From Lapidilactobacillus bayanensis (lineage in GTDB: Bacteria; Bacillota; Bacilli; Lactobacillales; Lactobacillaceae), in assembly GCF_003946695.1 (NCBI RefSeq), contig NZ_RHOX01000006.1, positions 1-64,000 of the forward strand: 64,000 nt of DNA. The letters run 5' to 3'. Below are positions 1-9,738 of the stretch, piece by piece. A model generated the notes under the pieces. The model did not search any database, was not told where the DNA came from, and saw only the letters and a list, made by a program, of their open reading frames with translations. A program made the translations under genes and the position numbers. Within the stretch, counting starts at the first letter, position 1; each line of letters begins with the position of its first letter.

Positions 1-72
1 TCTTCAATTGAAACTCACTGAAACCTTTCCGCCAGCTGTCTTCGCCTGCGCTGGCTAACTTGCACTTGCAAT

Positions 73-2733
73 TTGCGTTTCCTTTTTTACGCCGTATTTA
101 GTTTAATACTAAATATCAGCATTGTCGTTGGACCGGCAACAAAGGCGAAACTGATTAATTTATTTGGTTGCTTCTATCAAGTGACCAATCCATTGTTTGC
201 AATCTTTTGGACTTTATTGTTGGCACCGGTACTATTACATTTTTTGAGTACCAAAGCTAAGACACATTTAAAATTAGGTTTGTCAGTTACTGGTGCAGTA
301 TTTGCAGTAGTCCAATTAATATTAGCTTTTGGACCTGTGCAATATCTTGATTTTTTGAACCTTATCGCACTTTTATTGATGCTTACTCTCAGTCATTATC
401 TTGCAATCTATAAAATTAAATTAACCAGATATCAAATTATTTTGTCAATTTGCTATGAGTTGCTAATGCTAGTTACGCTGTTTGTTGCCTACCATCTAGC
501 ACCAGCCTCATGGACAAAATTGTTTACGACCGTTACGCCGACAGTAATTTGGTTAATCGTAGCAATTAGTTTGTTAATAGTGTTATTGACCGGCGTTTCA
601 ATGAATTCAATCCTTGTGCACTCAAAAGTCAGTCTATTATTTACGACGGCACTGGCTGCTTTTGTTTTTGGAAATCAAGCAGGTGGTGTTAGTCATGATT
701 GGTGGGGCCAAGGGGTTAAGTATTCTGATATCTTAACTGGTAGTAAAGGTTATTTTATTGGTCATTTAATTTGGAAGTTGGCATCGGTCACTGTTTTAAT
801 CATGGTCGTAGAAGCCGTTCGTTATTTAGCAGCTCGAGATTGGCCCAAGTTACAGTGGCATAGTCGTTGGGTACAAATTGCTGTGTCTGTTTTGCTTGTA
901 CCGGCGTCGTTTTTTATTCTCCAAGCGTCTAACTTTCAATTTCAATTATGGTCAATCGCAGCCTATCAGGATACAACATCTGTTCTCTTGGTGTTAGCGC
1001 TAAACATTATTCTGTTGGCAGTTTTTTATTGGACATTATTAGCATTGATTAATCGTTATTGGATTGGTAATGGGATTTACGGCATTTTTATTATTGTGCT
1101 CGCTTTTGCTAATGATCAAAAAATGTTGAATCGTTTTGAACCCATTTTACCGATGGACTTGCAAAATATTGTCATTCTGCCCGAGTTAGTTAAAATGGTA
1201 GGTACGCATCTTGTTATGATTCTAGTTGCTGCCTTAGTAATTGTTATGGTGGGCCTATTTTGGATTCAGTATAGGTCTAAATTAGGTAAATTATTCAGAT
1301 GGCAGCCACGTCTAAGTATTTTAATTGCTGGTATTGCAATGTTTACGTTTTGGATCTTCTTTTTACCATCATTAAATCCAAAATGGGAAGCAGGTAAATC
1401 GGCCGACATTTCTAGTAATAAATTTATGGCGAAGATCAACTATGCGCCTGATTATATTATTGATTTTCAAAAGCATTTTCGAAAAAATGGTGAAGTTTTA
1501 GGATTCCTAAGTTTGGTTCGCGTGACAACTATGGATAAACCTGCTAATTATTCAGAAGCAAGAATGACACAATTGGCCAAGAAATATCGGGAACTTGCAC
1601 AACAAATTAATAAAAAGCGTTCGGATACACTGTCCAAGCAAACAGTGATTTATGTTCTGAGCGAAAGTTTGGCAAACCCTGATCGTATTCCTGGCGTCAA
1701 GCTAAAGACGGATCCAATACCATATATTGATTCACTCAAGAAGCAGGATGGCGGATTGCTGTATTCATTGGGCTATGGTGGCGGTACCGCTAATGTTGAA
1801 TTCGAAACGTTGACTAGTTTATCGATGAATAACTTTTCATACTCAATGACGATTCCTTATGTTTTCTTGGTTCCTAAGTTAAATTTCACTCCGACGGTCA
1901 TTCAATCATATTCGACCAAAAATGCGATTCATCCTTATACCGCACGGACATATTCAAGAAGTGAAGCCTTCAAAAAATTTGGCTTCCAGGATTTTTATAC
2001 TCGTTGGTATGGGACAAAGGCGGTTAAATATGATGGCGCACTCGGGCACAGTGAATTTACAAGTGATGCGTCATCATTTAAAGATGTTTTGGAACTGTTA
2101 CAAGAGAAACAGCAGTCGCAGTTCATTCAACTTTCAACAATGCAGAATCATATGCCTTATAATCAAGGAACTTATGATCAAACCTATACTGGCTTGACTA
2201 GTAATTTAACCAAGGATTCTGAAGATAAACTAAAAGTTTACACGCAAGGCCTGAAATATACGGATGAAGCAGTTAAGGAATTCATTGGTAAAATTTCTAA
2301 AATTAAGCGCCACGTGACGGTTGTTTTCTTTGGTGATCATTTACCAGGATTTTATGAATGGCAAAATGGAAATACAACTAAGATTGCCAAATATGAAAAT
2401 ATACTTCATCAGAGTGATTACTTTATTTACTCAAACTTCAAAACCAAGAAGGTTGCCCGTCCGGTTGCGTCAGCGAATATGTTTACACCCATGATGCTTA
2501 AAAAAACCGATTCTAAAGTATCACCTTACTATGCAATGCTGACCAAAATTGCTCAAACGACACCTGCTAATGAATTAGGAAAATATATGAATAATTCAGG
2601 AGAGTTTATTTCTAGTAAGAAGTTAACTGAAGCACAGAAAGAAATCTTAAGGGACTATCAGTTAATTCAATATGATGTGACGACTGGCAAGAAATACCTA
2701 AATAAGACGAATTTCTATAAAATGCCGAAATAG
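73..2733 (+). CDS. LTA synthase-like membrane phosphoglycerol transferase, N-terminally short
   Basis: Polytopic membrane protein with an extracellular sulfatase/LTA-synthase catalytic domain, 886 aa from a TTG start. Residues 1 to about 450 are membrane segments. The catalytic half carries YVLSESLANPDR, the nucleophile region GYGGGTANVEFETLTSL (Thr expected to take the phosphoglycerol), the substrate motif STMQNHMPY and the metal site FFGDHLPGF. Enzymes of this family polymerise or transfer glycerol phosphate from phosphatidylglycerol onto wall glycolipids or glycans. The closest relative in the window is the gene at 9739; alignment begins near residue 90 of that protein, so about two membrane segments are missing. 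An in-frame stop at 19-21 and the unrelated sequence of 1-72 show that the usual N-terminus is absent, so this may be a 5'-truncated gene. No ribosome binding site is evident before the TTG. Function within the family is uncertain. Confidence 0.75.
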   Translation: MRFLFYAVFSLILNISIVVGPATKAKLINLFGCFYQVTNPLFAIFWTLLLAPVLLHFLSTKAKTHLKLGLSVTGAVFAVVQLILAFGPVQYLDFLNLIALLLMLTLSHYLAIYKIKLTRYQIILSICYELLMLVTLFVAYHLAPASWTKLFTTVTPTVIWLIVAISLLIVLLTGVSMNSILVHSKVSLLFTTALAAFVFGNQAGGVSHDWWGQGVKYSDILTGSKGYFIGHLIWKLASVTVLIMVVEAVRYLAARDWPKLQWHSRWVQIAVSVLLVPASFFILQASNFQFQLWSIAAYQDTTSVLLVLALNIILLAVFYWTLLALINRYWIGNGIYGIFIIVLAFANDQKMLNRFEPILPMDLQNIVILPELVKMVGTHLVMILVAALVIVMVGLFWIQYRSKLGKLFRWQPRLSILIAGIAMFTFWIFFLPSLNPKWEAGKSADISSNKFMAKINYAPDYIIDFQKHFRKNGEVLGFLSLVRVTTMDKPANYSEARMTQLAKKYRELAQQINKKRSDTLSKQTVIYVLSESLANPDRIPGVKLKTDPIPYIDSLKKQDGGLLYSLGYGGGTANVEFETLTSLSMNNFSYSMTIPYVFLVPKLNFTPTVIQSYSTKNAIHPYTARTYSRSEAFKKFGFQDFYTRWYGTKAVKYDGALGHSEFTSDASSFKDVLELLQEKQQSQFIQLSTMQNHMPYNQGTYDQTYTGLTSNLTKDSEDKLKVYTQGLKYTDEAVKEFIGKISKIKRHVTVVFFGDHLPGFYEWQNGNTTKIAKYENILHQSDYFIYSNFKTKKVARPVASANMFTPMMLKKTDSKVSPYYAMLTKIAQTTPANELGKYMNNSGEFISSKKLTEAQKEILRDYQLIQYDVTTGKKYLNKTNFYKMPK

Positions 2734-2742
2734 TTTTAACTT

Positions 2743-2776
2743 AAAATTCGATCCAATTTTGTTGGATCGAATTTTT
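2743..2776 (+). terminator. Rho-independent terminator after LTAS-like gene
   Basis: A 14-bp arm at 2743-2756 pairs with 2762-2775 around the loop TTTTG, and the 3' arm runs into a T-tract. It closes the upstream gene. Confidence 0.85.
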
Positions 2777-2990
2777 GTTGAATTCAAATAATGAGATGTG
2801 ACGAATTATCAACGTCAGCGCAATCTTTTATTAGTCGAAATAAACTCATCGTGGCGTTAGATAGAAAGATGTTAAGTTTATTAGTGTTTATCGTTTAGTG
2901 AACGAAACACTAATATTATGTGGATTTAATTTCATTGTAATATGTTGATGATACAATGAAACTTAGTATGAAAATATGGGGGAAGAATTA

Positions 2991-5264
2991 ATGGCGCTTT
3001 TTAAACGAATATCTTTAGTATCAACAGTTCTATTGTCACTGTTGCTTGTTGGTTATCAGAATGTGAATGCAGTAGATGGAGCTACCACATCTAGTCCTGA
3101 TGACTCGGCGGCGAGTTCTATATTGACAAGCAATGACGCAAGTATTCAGTCCTCAGCCAGTTCTGTTAATAATGCAACCACCGAAAATTCGTCTAAAAAT
3201 TCTAGCGTGGAAAGTACTTCTAGTTCTGATACGTCTATATCTGCGCCGAGTACGAGTTCAGAACAAGCTACTTCAGAATCCTCAAAAGCTAATGAGGATG
3301 ATGAAGTAAGCGAGGAGAACTATTTTCGCTCTGGAACGCGATCTAACTTAAAATTGATGCCATCTCTACGAATGTCGTTGCCGGATGTTTATCCAACGGA
3401 TAAGAATCGACCAGATATGGATTTTATTGATATTTCATCTAATAATGGTTCTATTTCTGTTGCGACGTTCAAAAAGTTGAAATCTTACGGTATTTCAGGC
3501 GTGGTAGTTAAGCTGACCGAGAGCACAAGTTATATTAATCCACTTGCAAAATCTCAAGTTAATAACGCAAAAGCTGCTGGATTAAAAGTGTCCGCGTATC
3601 ATTACAGTTGGTTCAAAACAAATGCTAAAGCAATTCAAGAGGCAGATTATTTTGCTAAGGCTGCTGCAAATACTGGCCTTGATAAAAGTACTGTGATGGT
3701 CAATGACTTAGAAGACCCCTCGATTATTGGTCATGCTGATCACACCAGTACTTCATTAGCATTTGAAAATGAACTGAAGCGATTGGGATATAAAAATGTT
3801 CGGCATTATGTAAGTAAATCTTTAGTACAATATGATCAAATAGACTCAGCAAAAATCGGAAACAAGAATTTTTGGATTGCTCAGTACTTATATATGCCAG
3901 ATGCAACTAGCGCAACTGCAATTGCGAATAAGGTGTATGGTGCTTGGCAATGGTCACCACAATTCTTAATTCCGGGTGTCAGTGGCTATTACGATATTTC
4001 AGCTGATTACACTGGTACGTTTACAACGACTAGTTCAAGCAATTCAGGTAGTTCAAGCAATTCAGGCAGCTCGAGTAATTCGAGTGCTCAAGGGCCGTGG
4101 TTATCCAAGAGTGGCTATGCAACAATCACTAAAAAGGTGAATACATTTAGTGGTTTTAGTTGGGGAACCAAACTGTCGGCTACTCAGGCTTATCAAAGAA
4201 CATATAAGATAAATGGTATGTATCATCATGGCAATGGGAAGACTTACTATTCGTTATATAATAATCAAGGCGTGTGGCAAGGCTATATTGATTCGTCATC
4301 AGTTGCTTTGTCTAATAATCCCCAAGGTGTATGGTTATCCAAGGGGGGTTATGTCACAGTATCAAAGAAAAGTTATAATACGTGGAGTAGTTTTAGTTGG
4401 AAGACTAAGTTAACGTCGAGCAACAATTATCAACGGACTTATAAAGTAAACGGCATGTATCATCACGTTAATGGTTCAACGTATTATTCGCTTTATAATG
4501 ATAAAGGAGTATGGCAAGGTTATATCAATTCTGAAGCAGTATCGTCATCTTCAAATGCTCAGGGAATTTGGTTATCCAAAGGTAGTTATGTCACAGTATC
4601 AAAGAAGCATTATAATACGTGGAGTAGTTTTGGTTGGAAGACCAAGTTAACATCAAGCAACAACTACCAACGAACTTATAAAGTAAACGGCATGTATCAT
4701 CACGTTAACGGTTCAACATATTATTCTCTTTATAATAATAAAGGAGTATGGCAAGGTTATATCAATTCTGAAGCAGTATCGTCATCTTCAAATGCTCAAG
4801 GAATTTGGTTATCAAAAGGTGGTTATGTCACAGTATCAAAGAAAAATTATAATACGTGGAGTAGTTTTAGTTGGAAGACCAAGTTAACATCAAGCAACAA
4901 CTACCAACGGACTTACAAAGTAAACGGCATGTATCGTCACGTTAATGGTTCGACATATTATTCCCTTTATAATGGTAAAGGAGTATGGCAAGGCTATATC
5001 AATTCTGAAGCAGTGTCGTCATCTTCAAATGCTCAAGGGATTTGGCTATCAAAAGGTGGTTATGTCACGGTATCAAAAAAGAATTATAATACGTGGAGTA
5101 GTTTTAGTTGGAAGACTAAGTTAACATCAAGCAATAATTATCAACGGACTTATAAAGTAAACGGCATGTATCATCATGTTAATGGTTCAACGTATTATTC
5201 CCTTTATAATGATAAAGGAGTATGGCAAGGTTATATCAATTCTGAAGCTACTACTACGAACTAA
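2991..5264 (+). CDS. Secreted GH25 lysozyme with five C-terminal SH3-like repeats
   Basis: 1,4-beta-N-acetylmuramidase that would cut peptidoglycan outside the cell, 757 aa. The ATG at 2991 is preferred over the ATG at 2976 because GGGGGAAG (2978-2985) lies 5 bases before it. Order: signal peptide (about 1-27), a Ser/Thr-rich linker (to about 110), then a GH25 catalytic domain (about 135-340). In it, Asp of DFIDISSNNG and the Asp/Glu pair of VNDLEDP match the family's catalytic acids. A Ser/Gly linker follows, then five repeats of about 79 aa with the core YNTWSSFSWKTKL and YSLYNDKGVWQGYI, typical of SH3-like wall-binding modules in lactobacillar hydrolases. There is no LPXTG motif. It could be an autolysin or a bacteriolytic enzyme. 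A decayed copy of its 5' end lies at 17011-17145. Confidence 0.9.
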   Translation: MALFKRISLVSTVLLSLLLVGYQNVNAVDGATTSSPDDSAASSILTSNDASIQSSASSVNNATTENSSKNSSVESTSSSDTSISAPSTSSEQATSESSKANEDDEVSEENYFRSGTRSNLKLMPSLRMSLPDVYPTDKNRPDMDFIDISSNNGSISVATFKKLKSYGISGVVVKLTESTSYINPLAKSQVNNAKAAGLKVSAYHYSWFKTNAKAIQEADYFAKAAANTGLDKSTVMVNDLEDPSIIGHADHTSTSLAFENELKRLGYKNVRHYVSKSLVQYDQIDSAKIGNKNFWIAQYLYMPDATSATAIANKVYGAWQWSPQFLIPGVSGYYDISADYTGTFTTTSSSNSGSSSNSGSSSNSSAQGPWLSKSGYATITKKVNTFSGFSWGTKLSATQAYQRTYKINGMYHHGNGKTYYSLYNNQGVWQGYIDSSSVALSNNPQGVWLSKGGYVTVSKKSYNTWSSFSWKTKLTSSNNYQRTYKVNGMYHHVNGSTYYSLYNDKGVWQGYINSEAVSSSSNAQGIWLSKGSYVTVSKKHYNTWSSFGWKTKLTSSNNYQRTYKVNGMYHHVNGSTYYSLYNNKGVWQGYINSEAVSSSSNAQGIWLSKGGYVTVSKKNYNTWSSFSWKTKLTSSNNYQRTYKVNGMYRHVNGSTYYSLYNGKGVWQGYINSEAVSSSSNAQGIWLSKGGYVTVSKKNYNTWSSFSWKTKLTSSNNYQRTYKVNGMYHHVNGSTYYSLYNDKGVWQGYINSEATTTN
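4086..5264 (+). repeat. Five tandem coding repeats of 234-237 bp
   Basis: Units begin at 4086, 4320, 4557, 4794 and 5031. The first is 234 bp and divergent. Units 2 to 5 are near-identical in DNA with a 237 bp period, differing mostly by single synonymous or conservative changes, which points to recent amplification. Each encodes one SH3-like wall-binding module of the lysozyme. Confidence 0.9.
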
Positions 5265-5311
5265 GAGATACATGGTGATGAGAGAAATAGTATAGATTGG
5301 TACCCTTGGGG

Positions 5312-5344
5312 CAACGAATGATCTGAAACGTAGATTGTTCGTTG
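5312..5344 (+). terminator. Hairpin downstream of lysozyme gene
   Basis: Arms 5312-5324 and 5332-5344 (CAACGAATGATCT and complement with one mismatch) form a stem with a 7-base loop. The T-tract after it is weak, so termination is likely but not certain. Confidence 0.5.
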
Positions 5345-5436
5345 TCAATTTGTATCGAATGATTAAATATAAATCGCTTTAATCCTGATATTCTTAAATT
5401 CTGTGACAAAGTCAGTCCAATTCAGGGGTGCTTTTT

Positions 5437-5791
5437 ATGAAAGGTATTATTTTGGCAGGTGGTTCGGGTACACGTTGATGTCCAATCACCCGAGTAATTT
5501 CATAGCAGTTGGTTCCAATTTACGATGAACCAATGATTTATTATCCTATGTCCACGTTAATGTTGGCGGGTATTCAAGATGTTTAGATCATTTCTACTGT
5601 ATGAATATTTTTATAAGGTTTAAGAATAACCTAATGGCATGACCGATGCTTTTATTTTGGATGCCGATTTCATTGATGCTGATTCAGTTTACTTAATTTT
5701 AGGCGATAATATCTTTTATGGTAGTGGTCTTTCTAAGTTATTGAAAGCTTCTGCTGCTAAAGAAACAGGTGCTACCGTTTTCGGTTATCAT
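5437..5791 (+). pseudogene. rfbA: Decayed glucose-1-phosphate thymidylyltransferase (rmlA/rfbA)
   Basis: The start is well preserved: GGGGTG ribosome binding site at 5424-5429 and MKGIILAGGSGTR, the nucleotide-binding signature of RmlA. Then come in-frame stops (TGA directly after GTR, TAG after VIS, TAG after IQDV), an internal loss of roughly 35 codons and a frameshift. Recognisable sequence resumes at [20 protein letters not shown] and [13 protein letters not shown] and ends at ATVFGYH, after which rmlC sequence begins with no gap. The C-terminal half of RmlA is absent. The product, the first enzyme of dTDP-L-rhamnose synthesis, cannot be made from this copy. Confidence 0.9.
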
Positions 5792-6230
5792 TCAAGACAA
5801 TCAATCTTTATCAGCTCAAGTAGGTGTTTTACGTGGTTTACATTTCCAACGTGGTCAGGCTGCTCAGACGAAATTGATTCGTGTTGTCACTGGTGCGGTG
5901 CTTGATTTAATCGTGGATGTTCGTAAGGGATCACCTACATACAAGCAATGGGAGGGCTATATTATTTCAGCTAGCAACCATCGCCAATTGTTAGTACCTA
6001 AAGGTTTTGCTCATGGTTTCGTCACGCTGACTGATAATGTTAATTTCTTATACAAGTGTGATAACTACTATGATGCCGCCGCTGATGGTGGTTTCTCATT
6101 CAAGACCCCTGAATTAGGGATAGAATGGCCAATCGACTTTGATCAGGCGATTACTTCTGAGAAGGATGCTAATCAACCCACCTTTACTGAGTTTGAAAAA
6201 GATAATCCCTTTGTTTATGGTGAAATTTAA
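5792..6230 (+). pseudogene. rfbC: 5'-truncated dTDP-4-dehydrorhamnose 3,5-epimerase (rmlC/rfbC)
   Basis: From [19 protein letters not shown] to the stop the reading frame is intact and matches the RmlC cupin core (LRGLHFQ, KGFAHGF, YKCDNYYD). The usual first 50 or so residues, including the substrate-binding N-terminal strand, are missing. The junction with rmlA sequence is at 5790-5793, so one deletion removed the end of rmlA and the start of rmlC. A frame reading from an ATG at 5769 would give a 153-aa fusion, but that start lies inside rmlA-derived sequence and has no clear ribosome binding site. Confidence 0.88.
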
Positions 6231-7283
<1,053 letters not shown>

Positions 7284-7292
7284 AACCAAAAG

Positions 7293-7327
7293 AAGCTGAC
7301 ATCAAGTCGTTTAGGCAGTCAGCTTTT
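7293..7327 (+). terminator. Terminator or attenuator between rmlB and rmlD remnant
   Basis: AAGCTGAC (7293-7300) pairs with GTCAGCTT (7318-7325), followed by T residues. It lies between genes that normally form one operon. Confidence 0.6.
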
Positions 7328-7353
7328 TCTTGTATAAAAGGGGATTTATTATT

Positions 7354-7509
7354 TTGGAAATTTTAATTACAGGTGCTAATGGTCAGTTAGGGACTGAGTT
7401 ACGTCATTTATTGGATGAACAAGGGTTGAGCTATACTGGCACAGACGCGAAAGAATTAGATATTACGAATGGACAAGCAGTCGATCACTATTTCACCACG
7501 CATCAATGA
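7354..7509 (+). pseudogene. rfbD: 5' remnant of dTDP-4-dehydrorhamnose reductase (rmlD/rfbD)
   Basis: From a TTG start the frame reads MEILITGANGQLGTELRHLL and continues to ELDITNGQAVDHYFTTHQ, the N-terminal Rossmann segment of RmlD, then stops with TGA at 7507-7509. The downstream sequence shows only a few possible residual codons. About 80 percent of the gene is gone. Confidence 0.88.
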
Positions 7510-7680
7510 GTCGCTTTGGATTGGTAAATTGTCTAATTTGATGGAAATATTACAAATTTTAAGCAGCAGATTATTCAGACCCAACTGATTAATTCGTTGG
7601 TTTTCGAAGTTTCGACACTTTAGTTGTACTAACGTTTTCTTAAGTCGTCCTTGTCAAACAAATTAATATAATGCACGAGT
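7510..7680 (+). other. Degenerate non-coding stretch
   Basis: Between the rmlD stop and the LTAS-like 5' remnant I see no intact frame, RNA gene or clear repeat. It is probably decayed coding sequence. Confidence 0.4.
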
Positions 7681-7880
7681 GATAAAAGGTGATGCAACAA
7701 TTGTCGCTAGGAGAATTAATATGAAGACTAAGCGATATAATTTTCTTTTGTTGGTGTTATCTTTTTTGCTGTCATTTCAATGATGGATGGCACTGCCGAT
7801 GAATTGGCAGAATATAATGGGGCAAATCACACGTTACTAATCTTACATAGTGTTGGTATGTTGATAACTTTTTTGTTGGA
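7681..7880 (+). pseudogene. 5' fragment of an LTAS-like gene, copy of the gene at 9739
   Basis: 7681-7830 is close to base-for-base the same as 9700-9840. This includes the ribosome binding site CTAGGAG, the ATG (7721) and the first codons MKTKRYNFLLLVLSF. It carries single-base indels that break the frame. A further 30 bases at about 7850-7880 match 10200-10230, so roughly 350 bp between these parts was lost. No product is expected. Confidence 0.85.
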
Positions 7881-7990
7881 CCGAGTTTTTTGTAGAAGGA
7901 TACGCAAAAAAACTTAATTTTTAGTTTTGTTTATGGTAATCCAACGATATAATGTTAACTAGGTTCAAATAATGAATGGGGTATTTAAAA

Positions 7991-9519
7991 ATGAAAAAGG
8001 CTGCAAAGATACGAGATTGGGTTATATCGATAGGTATCTTATTGATGAGTTACTTAATCGTTATTTTTAGCTTTCGGACAAGCCCGTTATCCAACATTTT
8101 GAGTGCACACGATTCGACAATGTTTATGTATTTTGGGAAAGCAATGAATAGCGACAAGACTCCTTACCTTGATATGTTTGATCACAAGGGTATCTTTTTA
8201 TTTTGGATTCAGCAGGTTGCCTCGTCTATTGGTGGTTCGAATTATTCATTGGGTGTCTGGATAATTGAATGTTTATTTTTTGCTATTTTTATGTTTTTTG
8301 TTTTTAAAATTTGCCTTTTATTGACTAAAGACATTGTCGTAAGCAGTGTTTCCTTCTTGCTACTTTTGGGGACGATAATTAGCTCTTTTAACGGCGGCAA
8401 TCTGTCTGAAGAATACGCAATTGTGTTCATTTCAATTGCTTTTTACCTATTCACAAAAATAATTATTGAAAATAAACAAACTAATTTCTCTTTATTTCTG
8501 ATCGGTGCTACCGGAGGAATTACCTTTTTCATTAGATCTAATATGATTGCACTTTGGCTTGTCTATTGTTTGGCCTTATTGGTTATTGGACTAGTGGAAA
8601 AAGCTATCGCACGTTATTACGGCAAATCATGTTTGTCTTTCTTGGCGGTTTCCTGATATGTTTAATTGTCATTTTATATGGGCTAATCAGTGGTAATTTA
8701 TCGGCAATGATTTATCAAACTTGGACGTTAAACATGGTATATGCCAATGGTGCGACGAGTTTAGAAAAATGGCAAACCGTTCAATCGTTCTTTAGTTTTA
8801 TGTCACAGAGTGGTATTCTTGTTTTTTTTGTTTTATTCGTAAGTTATTTATTAAGCAGTAGAAAAGTATTTACACATCGAGAGAATTATTATTACGTTTG
8901 TTTAGCTTTGTATTTAATCATTAACTTCATTACAGTAGTAGTTTCGGGACGTTACTATCCGCATTACTTCACGACGATGTTACCGCCATTATTAGTTATC
9001 ACTTCAGTGGGTATCAAATTTTTACTACAACTTATTCAGACAAGAGCAAAACAGCTCATTGTTATATTGTCGCTATTAGTTATTCCTTACAACTTCACTT
9101 TTGCGATTGTTAAACAGGATGTTTGGAATGTTCTAACAAGTAAACCAAATCAATATCAAGAATCCTATGTCATACAGCAATCAAAATATATAAAACGTCA
9201 TACGAATAAGAAGGACATTATCTATGTCCATTGTCTAAATGCTGATATTTATTTAATGTCTGATCGATTTGCTAATTCTAAATTTTTTGTGTTACCATCA
9301 CTGGATTATCGTGAATTTCCGCAATTAAAGAAAGGGTTCACAGCTGATTTGACCAATACACCACCAAAATATATTGTCTTACGCAAACAAACCTATCTCC
9401 AGGTCAATCCAACAAACTTTAGAATGGATAAAGTACTCTTAGATTTTGCTAAAAAGCATTATACGATTGTTCCAGAATTCAAAGATTCTGATATTATAAT
9501 GCTAAGGTATTCGAAATAA
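7991..9519 (+). pseudogene. Frameshifted GT-C (PMT/GT39-like) membrane glycosyltransferase
   Basis: Two overlapping frames together make one protein of about 509 aa. The first (ATG 7991, GGGG box at 7978-7981) carries hydrophobic segments and the loop HDSTMFMYFG followed by PYLDMFDHKGIFLFWIQ, typical of GT-C enzymes that use polyprenyl-phosphate sugars. It runs out at 8656. The second carries the rest, from RTLLRQIMFVFLGG to the stop at 9519. Adding one A to the run of five A residues at 8600-8604 restores a continuous reading VEKSYRTLLRQ, so loss of one base explains the break. It could be a real inactivation, a phase-variable tract or a sequencing error. The context suggests glycosylation of a wall polymer. 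Confidence 0.8.
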
Positions 9520-9700
9520 CGAATTTTAAAATGCTGATCGTAACTTAAAGCATCGAATTGTTAAAAGTGGTTTTGATCATACAGCGTATTAATATGCTAT
9601 TCCTCATTCTGCAGGCGTATAATTAAGCGCTATTGCCGAAATATTACTGTTAGTTGAACAAGTACTTGCTAGACTAATCAGCATCAAGCATAAGCATGAT
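9520..9700 (+). other. Non-coding stretch with possible gene scrap
   Basis: No intact gene is visible. One frame reads, across stops, AIPHSAGV and LSAIAEILLLVEQVLA (9595-9675), which looks like decayed protein-coding sequence of unknown family. The 3' end contains the duplicated leader shared with 7681. Confidence 0.35.
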
Positions 9701-9738
9701 AAAAGGTTATGCAACAATTGTTGCTAGGAGAATTAAAT

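Noticed and set aside
5639-5905. 88-codon open frame in the rml region
   Set aside because: It is the 3' remnant of rmlA read into rmlC in the wrong frame, not a gene.
8596-8610. Programmed -1 frameshifting in the GT-C gene
   Set aside because: The run has only five A residues, no proper X-XXY-YYZ heptamer in frame and no evident SD stimulator; a one-base loss is simpler.
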